This document shows, piece by piece, positions 6,183 through 6,205 of a DNA stretch of 6,205 nucleotides (its first letter is position 1; each line of letters opens with the position of its first letter). Origin of the DNA: Gammaproteobacteria bacterium (GTDB taxonomy: Bacteria > Pseudomonadota > Gammaproteobacteria > UBA6429 > Thiohalophilaceae); contig DRJN01000299.1 of NCBI GenBank assembly GCA_011052165.1, forward strand, positions 1-6,205, read 5' to 3'. The translations under genes and the position numbers were made by a program. The notes under the pieces were generated by a model, which did no database searches, was not told the DNA's origin, and saw nothing but the letters and a program-made list of their open reading frames with translations.

Positions 6183-6205
6183 CCCCTCACCCCCACCCTC
6201 TCCCA
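6183..6205 (-). repeat. G-rich dispersed-type repeat edge with G-quadruplex spacing
   Basis: On the minus (coding) strand this reads TGGGAGAGGGTGGGGGTG then AGGGG. From general knowledge, CCCTCACCCCCACCCTCTCCC-like strings are a common multi-copy intergenic repeat in many bacterial genomes, usually as one arm of a palindrome; the other arm would lie beyond the window. Four G-runs of three or more with loops of three, one and three bases fit the standard quadruplex-forming pattern. Its last part (GAGGGG, 6183-6188) sits nine bases before the alternative ATG at 6173 and could act as its Shine-Dalgarno. Confidence 0.6.

Overview
The window carries one compact operon on the minus strand, read from right to left, flanked on both sides by short dispersed-type repeats. 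Gene order in transcription order is: (1) a small unrecognised protein made of two related halves (6107-5643); (2) a 794-residue HEAT-repeat / Ser-Thr protein kinase fusion (5577-3193); (3) a PilT/PilU-family hexameric ATPase (3193-2099); (4) a second, colinear PilT/PilU-family ATPase (2084-987); (5) an FHA protein with one canonical and one decayed FHA domain (940-269). The kinase and first ATPase overlap by one base (TGATG), the two ATPases are 14 bases apart, and the other gaps are 46 and 65 bases. Every gene start has a Shine-Dalgarno-like AGGA or GGGA, so this looks like one transcription unit.

The organism is most likely a proteobacterium, probably a gammaproteobacterium. This rests on the proteobacterial flavour of the PilT/PilU sequences, AGGA-type ribosome sites, moderate base composition, and two repeat types familiar from proteobacterial intergenic DNA: the CCCTTCGACAGGCTCAGGG type at 31-65 and the CCCTCACCCCCACCCTCTCCC type at the right edge. 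The genus cannot be told from the sequence.

Layout: 1-65 holds a direct repeat; 45-241 holds a small, apparently frameshifted reading-frame remnant; 242-268 is spacer with no visible terminator; 269-6107 is the operon; 6108-6182 is an AT-rich leader (or an N-terminal extension of gene 1); 6183-6205 is a G-rich (on the coding strand) repeat edge with G-quadruplex-forming spacing.

Working model (inference): the kinase uses its HEAT array as a docking scaffold and phosphorylates threonines on a partner; the FHA protein reads the phosphothreonine; the two PilT-like motors are the output or the target. This would be a phospho-controlled retraction-ATPase module. No pilin, PilB, PilC, secretin, phosphatase or membrane protein lies in the window, and none of the five proteins shows a convincing membrane segment, so the machine it acts on must be encoded elsewhere.
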